Part shown: in pieces, positions 50,772 through 59,234 of the stretch
Position numbering within the stretch: the stretch's first letter is position 1
Layout: each line of letters begins with the position of its first letter
The notes under the pieces: model-generated
Databases searched by the model: none
What the model was told of the DNA's origin: nothing
What the model saw: only the letters and a program-made list of their open reading frames with translations
Assembly (NCBI RefSeq): GCF_000015245.1
Contig: NC_008700.1
Coordinates: forward strand, 1,246,001-1,310,000
Source of the DNA: Shewanella amazonensis SB2B
GTDB lineage: Bacteria > Pseudomonadota > Gammaproteobacteria > Enterobacterales > Shewanellaceae
DNA length: 64,000 nucleotides
Reading direction: 5' to 3'
Program-made: the position numbers and the translations under genes

Positions 50772-51956
50772 TCAGTGCCATATTTCTCGCATGGCAGGCT
50801 CACTGAGAAAGGTATCCACCAGCAAGGGGTCGAGAATACTGCCCTTGAGCCCTTTAATGTGGGTGCGGGCCTGTTCATAAGTCATCCGGAATCTGGGGTC
50901 AGGATGACAAAGCAAGTCATCCACAGTGTCTATCAGTGCCACAACCCGTGCCGCAAGGGGAATGGATTTCCCCTTGAGCTTGCCGGGGAAGCCTTCTCCA
51001 TCCCAGCGCTCATGGTGGTAGGCGGCAATGTCTCTTGCCATGGCCAGCAGTACACAGTCCGGTGCTTCACGTAACAGCTCGCCGAGCAAGCGATCACCGA
51101 TAAGGGTGTGTTTATAGCGTTCGCTTTCCATGTCTGGCGTCATGGTGAGTTGTTTGCTTTGCAGGTTATCGGCTACACCTATCATGCCTATGTCATGCAA
51201 GGTGGCGCTGAGACCAATATTTTCCGCAAATTCCGGAGTCAATTCGTCAGGGCGATGGGGTGAGCTCAACAGGGCCTGGGTTAATAGCTCGCTGGCTTTG
51301 GCGATACGGTTCAGGTGTCTGGCTGAATCGGCATCCTTAAAGCCGGAAAGCCGGGCAAGACCCAGTACGGTTGCCCTGCGTGACGCATGTGTTCGCTCAA
51401 GGGAGTCAGAGAGTTTGTCAGTGAGGAAACCTGTCGCCAGGCATAACATCACGTTAATAGTCAAAAAGTTAAGTACTACTACCAGATAAATTTCCAGGCT
51501 GTAGTCGGGCAATTCCGGCCAGGGTACCCATTGGGCCGTAAAACCCAGTCCCATGATGATGAGGGTAAGAGCGGTTAGCATCAGACAATAAATACCGAAT
51601 CGCCGCCCAAGCAGCAGTGTCCCTATCAGGGGAAACATAAACAGCCAAAAAAAGCCTGCCCCTGTGGGACCTATAGACCAGATAAAGGCTACCCCTATGC
51701 CATAGCACAGCAGGCTGCCCATCAGATAGCGCTGCTTATCCTCCAGCTCTGGAAACAACAGCATTGCAATGAGCACCAGATACGCGAGGGTATCTACCAC
51801 CACCATGGACCAGAGGCCCTGTTTTACACACAAATACACGCTGGTGATATAAACAGGCACACATATGATGGCCATGGCTCCGAACAGACGACGGAAGATA
51901 ATCTGACGCCAATGGGCGAGGTCCGTTGGGTATTCATCCCGTGAAAGTTTGGACAT
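50772..51956 (-). CDS. Membrane HD-GYP-type phosphodiesterase
   Basis: 394 residues with about six membrane helices in the first half (to about 185) and an HD domain of HD-GYP type in the second. Motif residues: HLNRIAKAS (His), LHDIGMIGV (HD), HTLIGD (His), YHHERWDGEGFPGKLKGKSIP and ALIDTVDDL. The GYP triplet reads GFP, a conservative Tyr-to-Phe change. Metal ligands are kept, so c-di-GMP hydrolysis is likely but not certain. It contrasts with the diguanylate cyclase 10 kb upstream. Confidence 0.85.
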   Translation of the reverse strand: MSKLSRDEYPTDLAHWRQIIFRRLFGAMAIICVPVYITSVYLCVKQGLWSMVVVDTLAYLVLIAMLLFPELEDKQRYLMGSLLCYGIGVAFIWSIGPTGAGFFWLFMFPLIGTLLLGRRFGIYCLMLTALTLIIMGLGFTAQWVPWPELPDYSLEIYLVVVLNFLTINVMLCLATGFLTDKLSDSLERTHASRRATVLGLARLSGFKDADSARHLNRIAKASELLTQALLSSPHRPDELTPEFAENIGLSATLHDIGMIGVADNLQSKQLTMTPDMESERYKHTLIGDRLLGELLREAPDCVLLAMARDIAAYHHERWDGEGFPGKLKGKSIPLAARVVALIDTVDDLLCHPDPRFRMTYEQARTHIKGLKGSILDPLLVDTFLSEPAMREIWH

Positions 51957-52433
51957 GCAGTCTCAACCTATGCCTTCGAGGCTATCTGTATAACAGGAAA
52001 AGGTTAATATCCCTGTTTTTAGCAGAGTTGCAAGTGATTTCAAGCTTTACAACAGTGCCAAACCCCTGCGAAATTACTGAAAATACGCAGTATTGCATCT
52101 TCAACATAAATCGATAACTCTCATGGGCTTGGGTCTGAGCAGTATCAGTAAACCCAGAAACGACACTATCAGCACAGACAGTATGGCGCAGACTCATCAC
52201 ATGGCAAATGTCGCCTCCCTTTGACTGCAACGTGGGGGGCGGGCCAAGAGATAACACGCTCACGCTGAACACACAGTAACAACGCACTGGCCTTATTGTG
52301 GTGTATCGGTTTCTATCTTTGTCGATTTCTGCATCGTTCCGGGCTTGGCTAAAAGCACCACAGGGAAGTGCCCAAGCGGCAGTGCCGGAGCGGGAAATGA
52401 AGGTACAGGATGGGTAGAAAAAAACAGGACAGA
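51957..52433. other. Intergenic region without a supportable gene
   Basis: About 480 bases between the HD-GYP start and the rdgC terminator. Short open frames exist on both strands but lack ribosome sites, family resemblance and typical codon use. No RNA gene or strong hairpin was recognised. The upstream part must hold the HD-GYP promoter. Confidence 0.55.
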
Positions 52434-52467
52434 TAAAAAAACAGGGCGCTTCGGCGCCCTGTTTTTA
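52434..52467. terminator. rdgC terminator (UUCG loop)
   Basis: Stem ACAGGGCGC / GCGCCCTGT with loop TTCG, an exceptionally stable tetraloop, flanked by runs of A and T so it can end transcripts in both directions. It lies 11 bases after the rdgC stop. Confidence 0.92.
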
Positions 52468-52477
52468 TTGCACGGGG

Positions 52478-53389
52478 TTACTCGTCTTTGGGCAGTCCGC
52501 CCAGTGCCTCGACCAGTGCGTGCATCAGGGCGACCAACTCGCTGCCCATGAGGGCAAAATCGGCATCGAGGCGGGCCATGGGGTCATCGTTGCCCAAATC
52601 GTCATTGCCTGCACGGAATTCCTCAGAGAATTTGAGGCGTTTGAGACTGGCATCGGACTGGAGCAGGAGCGCGATGGACTGACCAAAATGCAGCGCCAGC
52701 TTGTGTACTTCTTTGCCGGTTTCCAGATGGGCCAGCACTTCGTCTTCGGTGAGAACCTGCTGCTTGAAGCGCACAATACCGCCTTCTTCGGCGGCCGATT
52801 TAAGCTCTGCCTCATCCTGCATGATAAAGGGCGCACTGGCTTCACCAGCCTTGAGCCATTCGGTCATAGTGTGCTCAACCGGGACATTGAAAGACACAGG
52901 TATCACAGGCAATGAGCCCATGGCTTTACGCAGCAACGCCAGCAGCTCTTCGGCCTTGGTGGCGCTGGAGCTGTCCACCAGGATCATATCAATTTCAGGC
53001 AAAATCAGAGCATGGATCTGACTGCGACGGGAAAACGCCCGTGGCAGCAAGCTGGTGGTGATTTCGTCTTTTAACGCATCTTTTTCTTTCTTGGTCAGCT
53101 TGCGGTTTTCTTCATCTTCAAGCTGTCCCACCTTTTCTTCCAGCGCTTCTTTAATGACCTGGCCGGGCAGAATTTTTTCTTCCTTGGTGGCGCAGATCAA
53201 ATGGCGGTTGTTGGCGCTGTGCACCAGTGCGCTGCCGTGTTTACCAAGCGCCTTTGAAAACCCGAACTTACTGACGTCCTGGCTGGAACAAGGGCTGAAG
53301 GAGAAATCGGCCAGGGCCTTTTCCAGTGAATCTGCGTCTATGGTGACAGGCTTGTTGAAGCGATACAGGGTGAGATTTTTAAACCACAT
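52478..53389 (-). CDS. rdgC: Recombination-associated protein RdgC
   Basis: DNA-binding ring protein that limits RecA action, 303 residues, same length as E. coli RdgC. The start [11 protein letters not shown] matches the family; the frame is open further upstream but homology fixes ATG 53389. Typical parts are the C-terminal [26 protein letters not shown]. It sits between the HD-GYP gene and the porin gene, transcribed away from the latter. Confidence 0.95.
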   Translation of the reverse strand: MWFKNLTLYRFNKPVTIDADSLEKALADFSFSPCSSQDVSKFGFSKALGKHGSALVHSANNRHLICATKEEKILPGQVIKEALEEKVGQLEDEENRKLTKKEKDALKDEITTSLLPRAFSRRSQIHALILPEIDMILVDSSSATKAEELLALLRKAMGSLPVIPVSFNVPVEHTMTEWLKAGEASAPFIMQDEAELKSAAEEGGIVRFKQQVLTEDEVLAHLETGKEVHKLALHFGQSIALLLQSDASLKRLKFSEEFRAGNDDLGNDDPMARLDADFALMGSELVALMHALVEALGGLPKDE

Positions 53390-53509
53390 AATTGCACTCG
53401 GCCAGAAACAAAAGACCGAGTGTAAGCCATCTCCGGTAAGCGGGCAAACCAGAAAATTCATGACAGTCAGATTGCGGTTTTGCAAATTCACAAAAGTGTC
53501 ATCTGTCAC

Positions 53510-53521
53510 TGCGCATGCGCA
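53510..53521. promoter_or_regulatory. 12-bp palindrome upstream of rdgC
   Basis: TGCGCATGCGCA is a perfect palindrome about 120 bases upstream of the rdgC start, in the divergent rdgC-porin region. It could be an operator; no family assignment. Confidence 0.3.
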
Positions 53522-53595
53522 AAGTAATTGATTTTAAATAGGTCTGTAAATTTTAAGGATGGCGGGTGAATGATTCGTAACCGCTTAAGTGGATG

Positions 53596-53613
53596 CTGAA
53601 ATAAAACTGAAAC
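53596..53613 (+). promoter_or_regulatory. Degenerate Pho box upstream of the porin
   Basis: CTGAAATAAAACTGAAAC matches 13 of 18 positions of the PhoB consensus CTGTCATAAAACTGTCAT, including the 11-base periodicity. It lies 69 bases before the porin start, consistent with a phosphate-responsive porin next to phoBR. Confidence 0.6.
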
Positions 53614-53681
53614 ACTCAGATTGCAAACTTGCGCTCGTTCCAAACCAATAACCAGACGCACTGAACGTCGCAAAGGATTAA

Positions 53682-54608
53682 ATGATGAACGCTTTTAACA
53701 AAACTCTGCTTGTTTCCGCGCTGACCGCTGCTTCTTTGGCTTCTGCCCAAGCGGCTGAACCTTTAACTGTTTACGGTAAACTGAACGTAACAGTACAGTC
53801 TAACGACGAAGCCGGTGAATCTGAAACCGTAGTACAGAGCAACGCCTCTCGTCTGGGTGTTAAAGGTGCTTTCGAACTGAGCTCTTCTCTCGAAGCCTTC
53901 TACACCATCGAGTATGAAGTGGATGCCGGCAGTGATGCCAAGGAAAACTTCCTGGCCCGTAACCAGTTTGTGGGTCTGAAAGGCAATTTCGGTGCGCTGT
54001 CTGTGGGTCGTAACGACACCATGCTGAAAATCGCCCAGGGTAAAGTTGACCAGTTCAACGACCTGTCAGGCGACCTGAAGAGCCTGTTCAAAGGTGAAAA
54101 CCGTATCGAGCAAACCGTGACTTACCTGTCACCAGAGTTCGGTGGTTTCAAAGTGGGTGCTACCTACGCAGCTGAAGGTGCCAAGTCTCAGGCCGGTGAA
54201 GACGGTTTCTCTCTGGCCGCCATGTACGGTGATGCCAGCCTGAAGAAATCCGCTTTCTACGCTTCTGTTGCCTATGACAGTGAAGTAAAAGGCTACGACA
54301 TCCTGCGTGCCACTGTTCAAGCCAAGCTGGCTGGCCTGGTTTTGGGTGGTATGTACCAGCAGGAAGAGAAGTCAGTTGATGGTGACAGCAAGACAGGTTA
54401 CCTGGTCAGTGCCGCTTACAATATCGCTGACGTGACCCTGAAGGGTCAGTTCCAGGACATGGAAGACAAGGGTGACTCCTGGTCTATCGGTGCTGACTAC
54501 AAGCTGGGCAAGCCAACCAAAATCTTCGCCTTCTACACCAGCCGTGACATGGAGTCTGCCGAAGACACCGACAACTACATTGGTGTGGGTATCGAACACA
54601 AGTTCTAA
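53682..54608 (+). CDS. Outer-membrane porin (Gram-negative porin type)
   Basis: 308 residues: signal peptide cleaved after ASLASAQA, then a trimeric beta-barrel porin sequence. It begins EPLTVYGKLNVTVQSND, includes SRLGVKGAFELSSSLEAFYTIEYEVD and ARNQFVGLKGNFGALSVGRNDT, and ends GIEHKF with a C-terminal Phe typical of outer-membrane barrels. A Pho box upstream and phoB downstream suggest it serves phosphate or anion uptake, functionally like PhoE though of the Shewanella porin type. Strong codon bias suggests high expression. Confidence 0.9.
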   Translation: MMNAFNKTLLVSALTAASLASAQAAEPLTVYGKLNVTVQSNDEAGESETVVQSNASRLGVKGAFELSSSLEAFYTIEYEVDAGSDAKENFLARNQFVGLKGNFGALSVGRNDTMLKIAQGKVDQFNDLSGDLKSLFKGENRIEQTVTYLSPEFGGFKVGATYAAEGAKSQAGEDGFSLAAMYGDASLKKSAFYASVAYDSEVKGYDILRATVQAKLAGLVLGGMYQQEEKSVDGDSKTGYLVSAAYNIADVTLKGQFQDMEDKGDSWSIGADYKLGKPTKIFAFYTSRDMESAEDTDNYIGVGIEHKF

Positions 54609-54622
54609 TCGGACTCAGTGAC

Positions 54623-54650
54623 AAAAAAGGAGGCTTAGCCTCCTTTTTTC
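54623..54650 (+). terminator. Porin terminator
   Basis: Stem GGAGGC / GCCTCC with loop TTA, flanked by six A and six T (can also pair), 14 bases after the porin stop. Confidence 0.9.
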
Positions 54651-54733
54651 ATTTTTATAAACAGCTAGTTAATTAGTCTGATTATGACAATTTCTGCTGA
54701 AATGTGTCATCATTTACCCCGGCGATCATAAAT

Positions 54734-54751
54734 TTGTCACAAAACTGACCA
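54734..54751 (+). promoter_or_regulatory. Pho box upstream of phoB
   Basis: TTGTCACAAAACTGACCA matches the consensus at 13 of 18 positions with correct 11-base spacing, 40 bases before phoB; autoregulation of phoBR is expected. Confidence 0.6.
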
Positions 54752-54791
54752 ATAATGGCCATCGTGGACATTCACTGATAGAAAACCGCTT

Positions 54792-55481
54792 ATGACTGCA
54801 AGGATTTTGATTGTTGAAGATGAGTTGGCCATCCGCGAGATGCTGACATTCGTGATGGAACAACACGGTTTCACGACCTCGGTTGCCGAAGATTTTGACT
54901 CGGCTCTTGGGCAGCTTCAGGAACCCTACCCAGATCTCATCCTGCTGGACTGGATGTTTCCGGGCGGCAGTGGCATTCAACTTGCCAAACGCCTCAAGCA
55001 AGACGAGTTTACCCGCCAGATCCCGGTCATCATGCTCACCGCCCGTGGTGAGGAAGAAGACAAGGTCAAGGGCCTGGAAGTGGGGGCCGACGACTATATT
55101 ACCAAGCCTTTCTCCCCCAAGGAGCTGGTGGCCCGTATCAAGGCTGTACTGCGCCGCGCAGCGCCAACCCGCCTTGAAGAAACAATCGATGTGCAGGGGT
55201 TGACCCTGGATCCGGTAAGCCACCGAGTCACAGCCGGTGATACAGTGCTGGATATGGGACCGACCGAGTTTCGTCTGCTGCATTTCTTTATGACTCACCC
55301 CGAGCGTGTTTACAGCCGTGAACAGCTGCTGGATAACGTCTGGGGCACCAATGTGTACGTAGAAGACAGAACCGTAGACGTGCACATTCGTCGTTTGCGC
55401 AAGGCCGTTGAGCCTTCGGGGCATGACCGCCTCATTCAAACCGTCCGCGGCGCAGGATACCGTTTTTCCACTCGGGTTTAG
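54792..55481 (+). CDS. phoB: Phosphate regulon response regulator PhoB
   Basis: Transcription activator for phosphate starvation, 229 residues (same as E. coli). Receiver domain: acidic pocket VEDE, phospho-Asp53 in [11 protein letters not shown], Lys in [10 protein letters not shown]. The OmpR-type winged helix follows, with [25 protein letters not shown] and [13 protein letters not shown]. It binds the Pho boxes seen upstream of phoB, pstS and the porin. phoR follows after 71 bases. Confidence 0.97.
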   Translation: MTARILIVEDELAIREMLTFVMEQHGFTTSVAEDFDSALGQLQEPYPDLILLDWMFPGGSGIQLAKRLKQDEFTRQIPVIMLTARGEEEDKVKGLEVGADDYITKPFSPKELVARIKAVLRRAAPTRLEETIDVQGLTLDPVSHRVTAGDTVLDMGPTEFRLLHFFMTHPERVYSREQLLDNVWGTNVYVEDRTVDVHIRRLRKAVEPSGHDRLIQTVRGAGYRFSTRV

Positions 55482-55552
55482 TTCGGGATAGGCACAGTTA
55501 GCCGGATAGGTTATCTTGTGCCCCCAGACACAACCCTCGGCTGGATATAGCT

Positions 55553-56857
55553 ATGTTTGACTCTTATTCAGGGTATCGCCTGGCCTCCAGGCTGATGATT
55601 TACCTGCTTGTCACCCTGGCTCTCGGTTTGCTCATTGGTGAGCTCAGCCTGACACTGTTGGCCGCATGTGTGGTACTGCTGTTTTGGCACTATCGCCAAA
55701 TTGGCAGGCTGACCCACTGGCTGTGGTATGACAAACGTCTGACACCACCCCAGGGCAGCGGCAGTTGGGAAGGTATTTTCAACGGTCTCTACCGCCTTCA
55801 GGGAAAAAACCGTCGCAGGGTATCACAGCTTGCCGGTTTGCTTGGCCGCTTCCGTCAGGGGGCCGAAGCCCTGCCCGATGCGGCTGTGGTGCTCGATTCC
55901 GATAAAAATATCCTCTGGTGTAACAAGCTTGCGCAGCTGATGCTGGGGCTGGTATGGCCCCAGGACAATGGCCAGCGAATCGATAACCTCATTCGCCACC
56001 CGGATTTTTCGGCCTACCTGAAAACCCATGACTTTAAAGAACCGCTTGAGCTGCCTTCTCCTGTGTCTGACCAACGCCTACTTGAACTGAGGCTGATGAA
56101 ATACGGAGACAGGCAAATGCTGCTGATTGCCCGTGATATCACCCGTATCCGTCGGCTCGAAGGCATGCGAAAAGAGTTTGTTGCCAACGTTTCCCACGAA
56201 CTCAAGACACCGCTGACCGTGCTGCAGGGGTATCTGGAAATGATGCAGGGGATGACAGAGCCGGACGACATGAATGCCAAACCGCTGGCGCTGATGCAGC
56301 AGCAGACAAGGCGTATGCAGTCCATGGTAGAGCAGCTGCTCACCTTGTCACGTATTGAAGATGCGTCCGATGTTGATCTGGAAAAAACCGTAAACATGAC
56401 ACTCCTGATGGCCGCCATCAAAGATGAGGCTGAAGCCCTGGCGCAGGGGGAGTATACCTTGCAGTTTGATGTACAGCAGGGGCTGAATGCCCATGGTAAC
56501 GAGGTGCTGCTCAGAAGTGCCTGCAGTAACCTGGTGTCCAACGCCATTCGTTATACGCCGCCCGGTGGCATTATCAAGGTCAGTTGGCGCCAGATTGCCA
56601 CCGGAGGCCGTTTTCAGGTGGAAGACACCGGTGAGGGGATAGCGCCGCAGCATATCGGCCGCCTGACCGAACGTTTTTACCGGGTCGACAGTGCCCGTTC
56701 CCGTGCGACGGGGGGCAGCGGTTTGGGGTTGGCGATTGTGAAGCACGCGCTGGCCCACCACCATGCTGAGCTGTATGTCAGCAGCCAACTTGGCAAGGGC
56801 AGTATCTTCGGGTTTGTTATCCCTTCACATCTTCTTGAGCCCAAAAAGGGCGCATAA
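55553..56857 (+). CDS. phoR: Phosphate regulon sensor kinase PhoR
   Basis: 434 residues. Two N-terminal membrane helices (about 13-48), a short cytoplasmic linker and a PAS domain (about 100-200). The H-box VSHELKTPLT has His215; the ATPase boxes are NLVSNAIRYTPPGG, DTGEGIAP and GGSGLGLAI. As in E. coli PhoR there is no large periplasmic domain, so the phosphate signal is expected from PstSCAB/PhoU. Confidence 0.96.
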   Translation: MFDSYSGYRLASRLMIYLLVTLALGLLIGELSLTLLAACVVLLFWHYRQIGRLTHWLWYDKRLTPPQGSGSWEGIFNGLYRLQGKNRRRVSQLAGLLGRFRQGAEALPDAAVVLDSDKNILWCNKLAQLMLGLVWPQDNGQRIDNLIRHPDFSAYLKTHDFKEPLELPSPVSDQRLLELRLMKYGDRQMLLIARDITRIRRLEGMRKEFVANVSHELKTPLTVLQGYLEMMQGMTEPDDMNAKPLALMQQQTRRMQSMVEQLLTLSRIEDASDVDLEKTVNMTLLMAAIKDEAEALAQGEYTLQFDVQQGLNAHGNEVLLRSACSNLVSNAIRYTPPGGIIKVSWRQIATGGRFQVEDTGEGIAPQHIGRLTERFYRVDSARSRATGGSGLGLAIVKHALAHHHAELYVSSQLGKGSIFGFVIPSHLLEPKKGA

Positions 56858-56874
56858 GTGAGTTACCCAGACAT

Positions 56875-56905
56875 AAAGACAGGCTTAGGCCTGTCTTTTC
56901 TTTTT
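56875..56905 (+). terminator. phoBR terminator
   Basis: 10-bp perfect stem AAAGACAGGC / GCCTGTCTTT with loop TTAG and a T-rich tail, 18 bases after phoR. Confidence 0.9.
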
Positions 56906-56946
56906 GATAAATATTGAGTTTTAGCTTTTTTTGAAAAAAATGTGTC

Positions 56947-56990
56947 GTGTCATCTAAGTGTCACATCAGAGTCATAGACTTGTCATTGTG
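56947..56990 (+). promoter_or_regulatory. Tandem Pho boxes of pstS
   Basis: Four successive 11-base units: GTGTCATCTAA, GTGTCACATCA, GAGTCATAGAC, TTGTCATTGTG. Each carries the [T/A]GTCA core at the same phase, giving two adjacent PhoB-dimer sites on one face of the helix. A GATACT -10 candidate lies at 56997-57002, about the distance expected for PhoB replacing the -35. Confidence 0.9.
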
Positions 56991-57043
56991 GCAGTTGATA
57001 CTGGCTGCGTCTTAAGAAAAAATGGTTCAACACTGGAGCAATT

Positions 57044-58015
57044 ATGAAACTGAAACAGCTTGTCGGCGCCATGACCCTGACCGCCGCCGGTTTATTCACC
57101 GCCGCCGCCTCGGCTGCACTGGACCCAGCCCTGCACACCTACGAAAAAACCAGTGGTGTGTCTGGTAACCTGTCGTCTGTAGGCTCTGATACTCTGGCCA
57201 ACATGATGACCCTGTGGGCTGAAGAGTTCAAAACCATCTACCCTAACGTGAACATTCAAATTCAGGCTGCCGGCTCTTCTACTGCGCCACCAGCCCTGAC
57301 GGAAGGCACGTCTCAGTTCGGCCCTATGAGCCGCAAGATGAAGCCAAACGAAGTGGAAGCCTTCGAAAAACACTATGGTTACAAGCCAACAGAAATCCGT
57401 GTAGCCATCGACGCCCTGGCGGTGTTTGTGCACAAGGATAACCCAATCAAGGGCCTGACCATCGAGCAACTGGATGGCATCTTCTCTTCTACCCATAAGT
57501 GTGGTGGCAACGATGTAGCTCGCTGGGGTGACCTGGGTCTGGACAGCAGCTGGGCTGCCAAAGACATCCAGCTGTACGGTCGTAACTCTGTATCCGGTAC
57601 CTACGGTTACTTCAAAGAGAAAGGTCTGTGTAAGGGTGACTTCAAGGCTAACGTGAACGAACAGCCTGGCTCTGCCTCTGTTGTGCAGTCAGTGTCTCAG
57701 TCACTGAATGCCATCGGATACTCAGGCATTGGTTACAAGACTGCCGGTGTGAAAGCCGTTGCTCTGGCCAAGAAAGGCAACGAGTTTATCGACGCCAGCA
57801 TCGAGAACGCTGCCAACGGTACTTACCCTCTGTCACGTTACCTCTACGTGTACGTGAACAAGCATCCCAACAAGGACCTGGCACCAATGGAGCGTGAGTT
57901 CATCCGCTATGTGCTGTCAAAGCAAGGTCAAATGGTTGTTGAGAAAGACGGCTACATTCCGCTGCCAGCCAGCGTAATTGCCAAAGACCTGGAAAAGGCC
58001 GGTATCCGCCTGTAA
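57044..58015 (+). CDS. pstS: PstS-family phosphate-binding protein
   Basis: Periplasmic high-affinity phosphate receptor, 323 residues with a signal peptide ([10 protein letters not shown]). Phosphate-contact regions: [23 protein letters not shown] (short P-loop-like), [12 protein letters not shown], and [15 protein letters not shown]. It is of the longer PstS-like subfamily common in marine gamma-proteobacteria, and ends [18 protein letters not shown]. No pstC, pstA or pstB is next to it, so the ABC transporter must be elsewhere. Control by the four tandem Pho half-sites is strong. Confidence 0.93.
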   Translation: MKLKQLVGAMTLTAAGLFTAAASAALDPALHTYEKTSGVSGNLSSVGSDTLANMMTLWAEEFKTIYPNVNIQIQAAGSSTAPPALTEGTSQFGPMSRKMKPNEVEAFEKHYGYKPTEIRVAIDALAVFVHKDNPIKGLTIEQLDGIFSSTHKCGGNDVARWGDLGLDSSWAAKDIQLYGRNSVSGTYGYFKEKGLCKGDFKANVNEQPGSASVVQSVSQSLNAIGYSGIGYKTAGVKAVALAKKGNEFIDASIENAANGTYPLSRYLYVYVNKHPNKDLAPMEREFIRYVLSKQGQMVVEKDGYIPLPASVIAKDLEKAGIRL

Positions 58016-58031
58016 CAGTTCTGCCGATCAA

Positions 58032-58057
58032 AACGCCTCCCTCGGGAGGCGTTTTTG
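58032..58057 (+). terminator. pstS terminator
   Basis: Stem AACGCCTCC / GGAGGCGTT with 4-base loop and T-run, 16 bases after the pstS stop. Confidence 0.92.
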
Positions 58058-58090
58058 TTTTGAAGCGATAACAGATTGCGCGAAGCAGGC

Positions 58091-58216
58091 AAAAAAAACG
58101 GCTCCCAATGGGAGCCGAACAAGTGTCTTTCCAAACTAAGGATGGTCGCGCTAGAAACCATCAAAAAGGGAGGATGATGAACGATGAATAACTCGGTTCA
58201 ATTATTCAGACCGGCC
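58091..58216 (-). ncRNA. Structured 3' element A (candidate RNA family)
   Basis: Read on the minus strand: a TGAAC/GTTCA helix (58200-58196 with 58182-58178), then ATCATCCTCCC, and a 6-bp hairpin GATGGT/ACCATC (58162-58157 with 58146-58141) whose 10-base loop contains CTAGCGC. A terminator hairpin CGGCTCCC/GGGAGCCG (58117-58110 with 58106-58099) follows, with eight T. Its first bases overlap the stop codon of the collagenase-like gene, so it is that gene's 3' end. Read on the plus strand, the same bases give GGGAGG then ATGATGAAC and a five-codon frame. Related to elements B and C. Confidence 0.6.
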
Positions 58217-59103
58217 ATCTGGGGATTGGTTCCCGCCATTGGCAATTTTTTTGAAATTTTTTTCAACCACAGCGAAAACTCCCCATCCATGCTGGTATGC
58301 CACTCTCGCACCAACGCCTGATAGCGGGGGTAATCGCCGTTGCGGGTAAAGCCGAGCATCTGTTCCAGCTTGTCTCTGTGGTGCTCCATCATAAATCGCA
58401 CCGCCAGATAGCCCCAGCGGTAAATCCGTTCACTGCCACCGTTTTGCTCATAACTGGTGTCAAAAATTTCACTGAGGCGATAGCTGCCCTTTGCGGCCAG
58501 TTCAATGGCCGCTGGATTGTCATCCCCCCAGGCCAGATACTCGGCAAGACCCTCAGACCACCACACCAGATGAGGCAGCAAAGGCGCAGGCTTGGGGCAA
58601 TACTCGGGGGCGCTGTGGGAGTCGTGCAATGAGGCGCAAAAGTCGCCATAGAGGTTAAAGCGGCCATCGAGATAGTGCACATACTCATGGCGCAGATTCC
58701 AGATTTTTCCCTGTTTTTGATAGGCCACAAACTCGGCCTGATTACCGGGATGTTCCGGATGTCCTTCCAGATACATGCCGCCATTGTCACTGGGCACATC
58801 GAAGTGGGCGGTGACATAGGTGCGGTAGGCGTCTGCGTTGGCATAGATGTTGGCTCTCATGGCCACATTGTTGTCGTCCCGCACCGGTCTGTTGTGAGTA
58901 TCGAGGAGTGTATGAAACCTCTTTTCCTGAGTACTTAACAGGGTACAGGCTTCGTCTATTTGTGATTGCGCGAGCGCCTGGGCGCGAATAATCAGGGTAG
59001 GGCTGCACTGGTGGGTTATGGTCAGTACGGCATCCACGGCGGGCTGGATTTGGGCATGGCATACAGCCGACAGTAGGCTTAAGAACAGGAGTGACAGGCG
59101 CAT
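58198..59103 (-). CDS. Secreted M9 (collagenase)-like metalloprotease, compact
   Basis: 301 residues with a signal peptide (LLSAVCHA). The zinc-site motif is LRHEYVHYLDGRF (HExxH), followed by WWSEGLAEYLAWG, where the downstream Glu is the expected third ligand. These resemble the catalytic subdomain of Vibrio and Clostridium collagenases (M9), but those are two to three times longer and carry an activator domain and PKD modules. This one has only the peptidase part. Substrate is unknown. The C-terminus is basic (LKKISKKLPMAG) and its stop lies inside element A. Divergent from the M1 gene. Confidence 0.8.
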   Translation of the reverse strand: MRLSLLFLSLLSAVCHAQIQPAVDAVLTITHQCSPTLIIRAQALAQSQIDEACTLLSTQEKRFHTLLDTHNRPVRDDNNVAMRANIYANADAYRTYVTAHFDVPSDNGGMYLEGHPEHPGNQAEFVAYQKQGKIWNLRHEYVHYLDGRFNLYGDFCASLHDSHSAPEYCPKPAPLLPHLVWWSEGLAEYLAWGDDNPAAIELAAKGSYRLSEIFDTSYEQNGGSERIYRWGYLAVRFMMEHHRDKLEQMLGFTRNGDYPRYQALVREWHTSMDGEFSLWLKKISKKLPMAGTNPQMAGLNN

Positions 59104-59234
59104 TCAATTTCTCTGTATTATTTGTGAATATTGTATGCAATATCGATTGATTTACAGGTGTTGTCAATCTTTCAGCGACAGGCCCCTTGGTTGGAGCGCT
59201 TGGTAACTGCATACTTAAGTGTAGATTTTTCACT

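Noticed and set aside
51982..52287. 101-codon minus-strand frame between HD-GYP and rdgC
   Set aside because: No ribosome site, irregular codon use and no domain; likely chance in a non-coding region.
53497..53510. TGTCATCTGTCAC upstream of rdgC as a Pho box
   Set aside because: The two TGTCA cores are 7 bases apart rather than 11, so they do not fit PhoB geometry.
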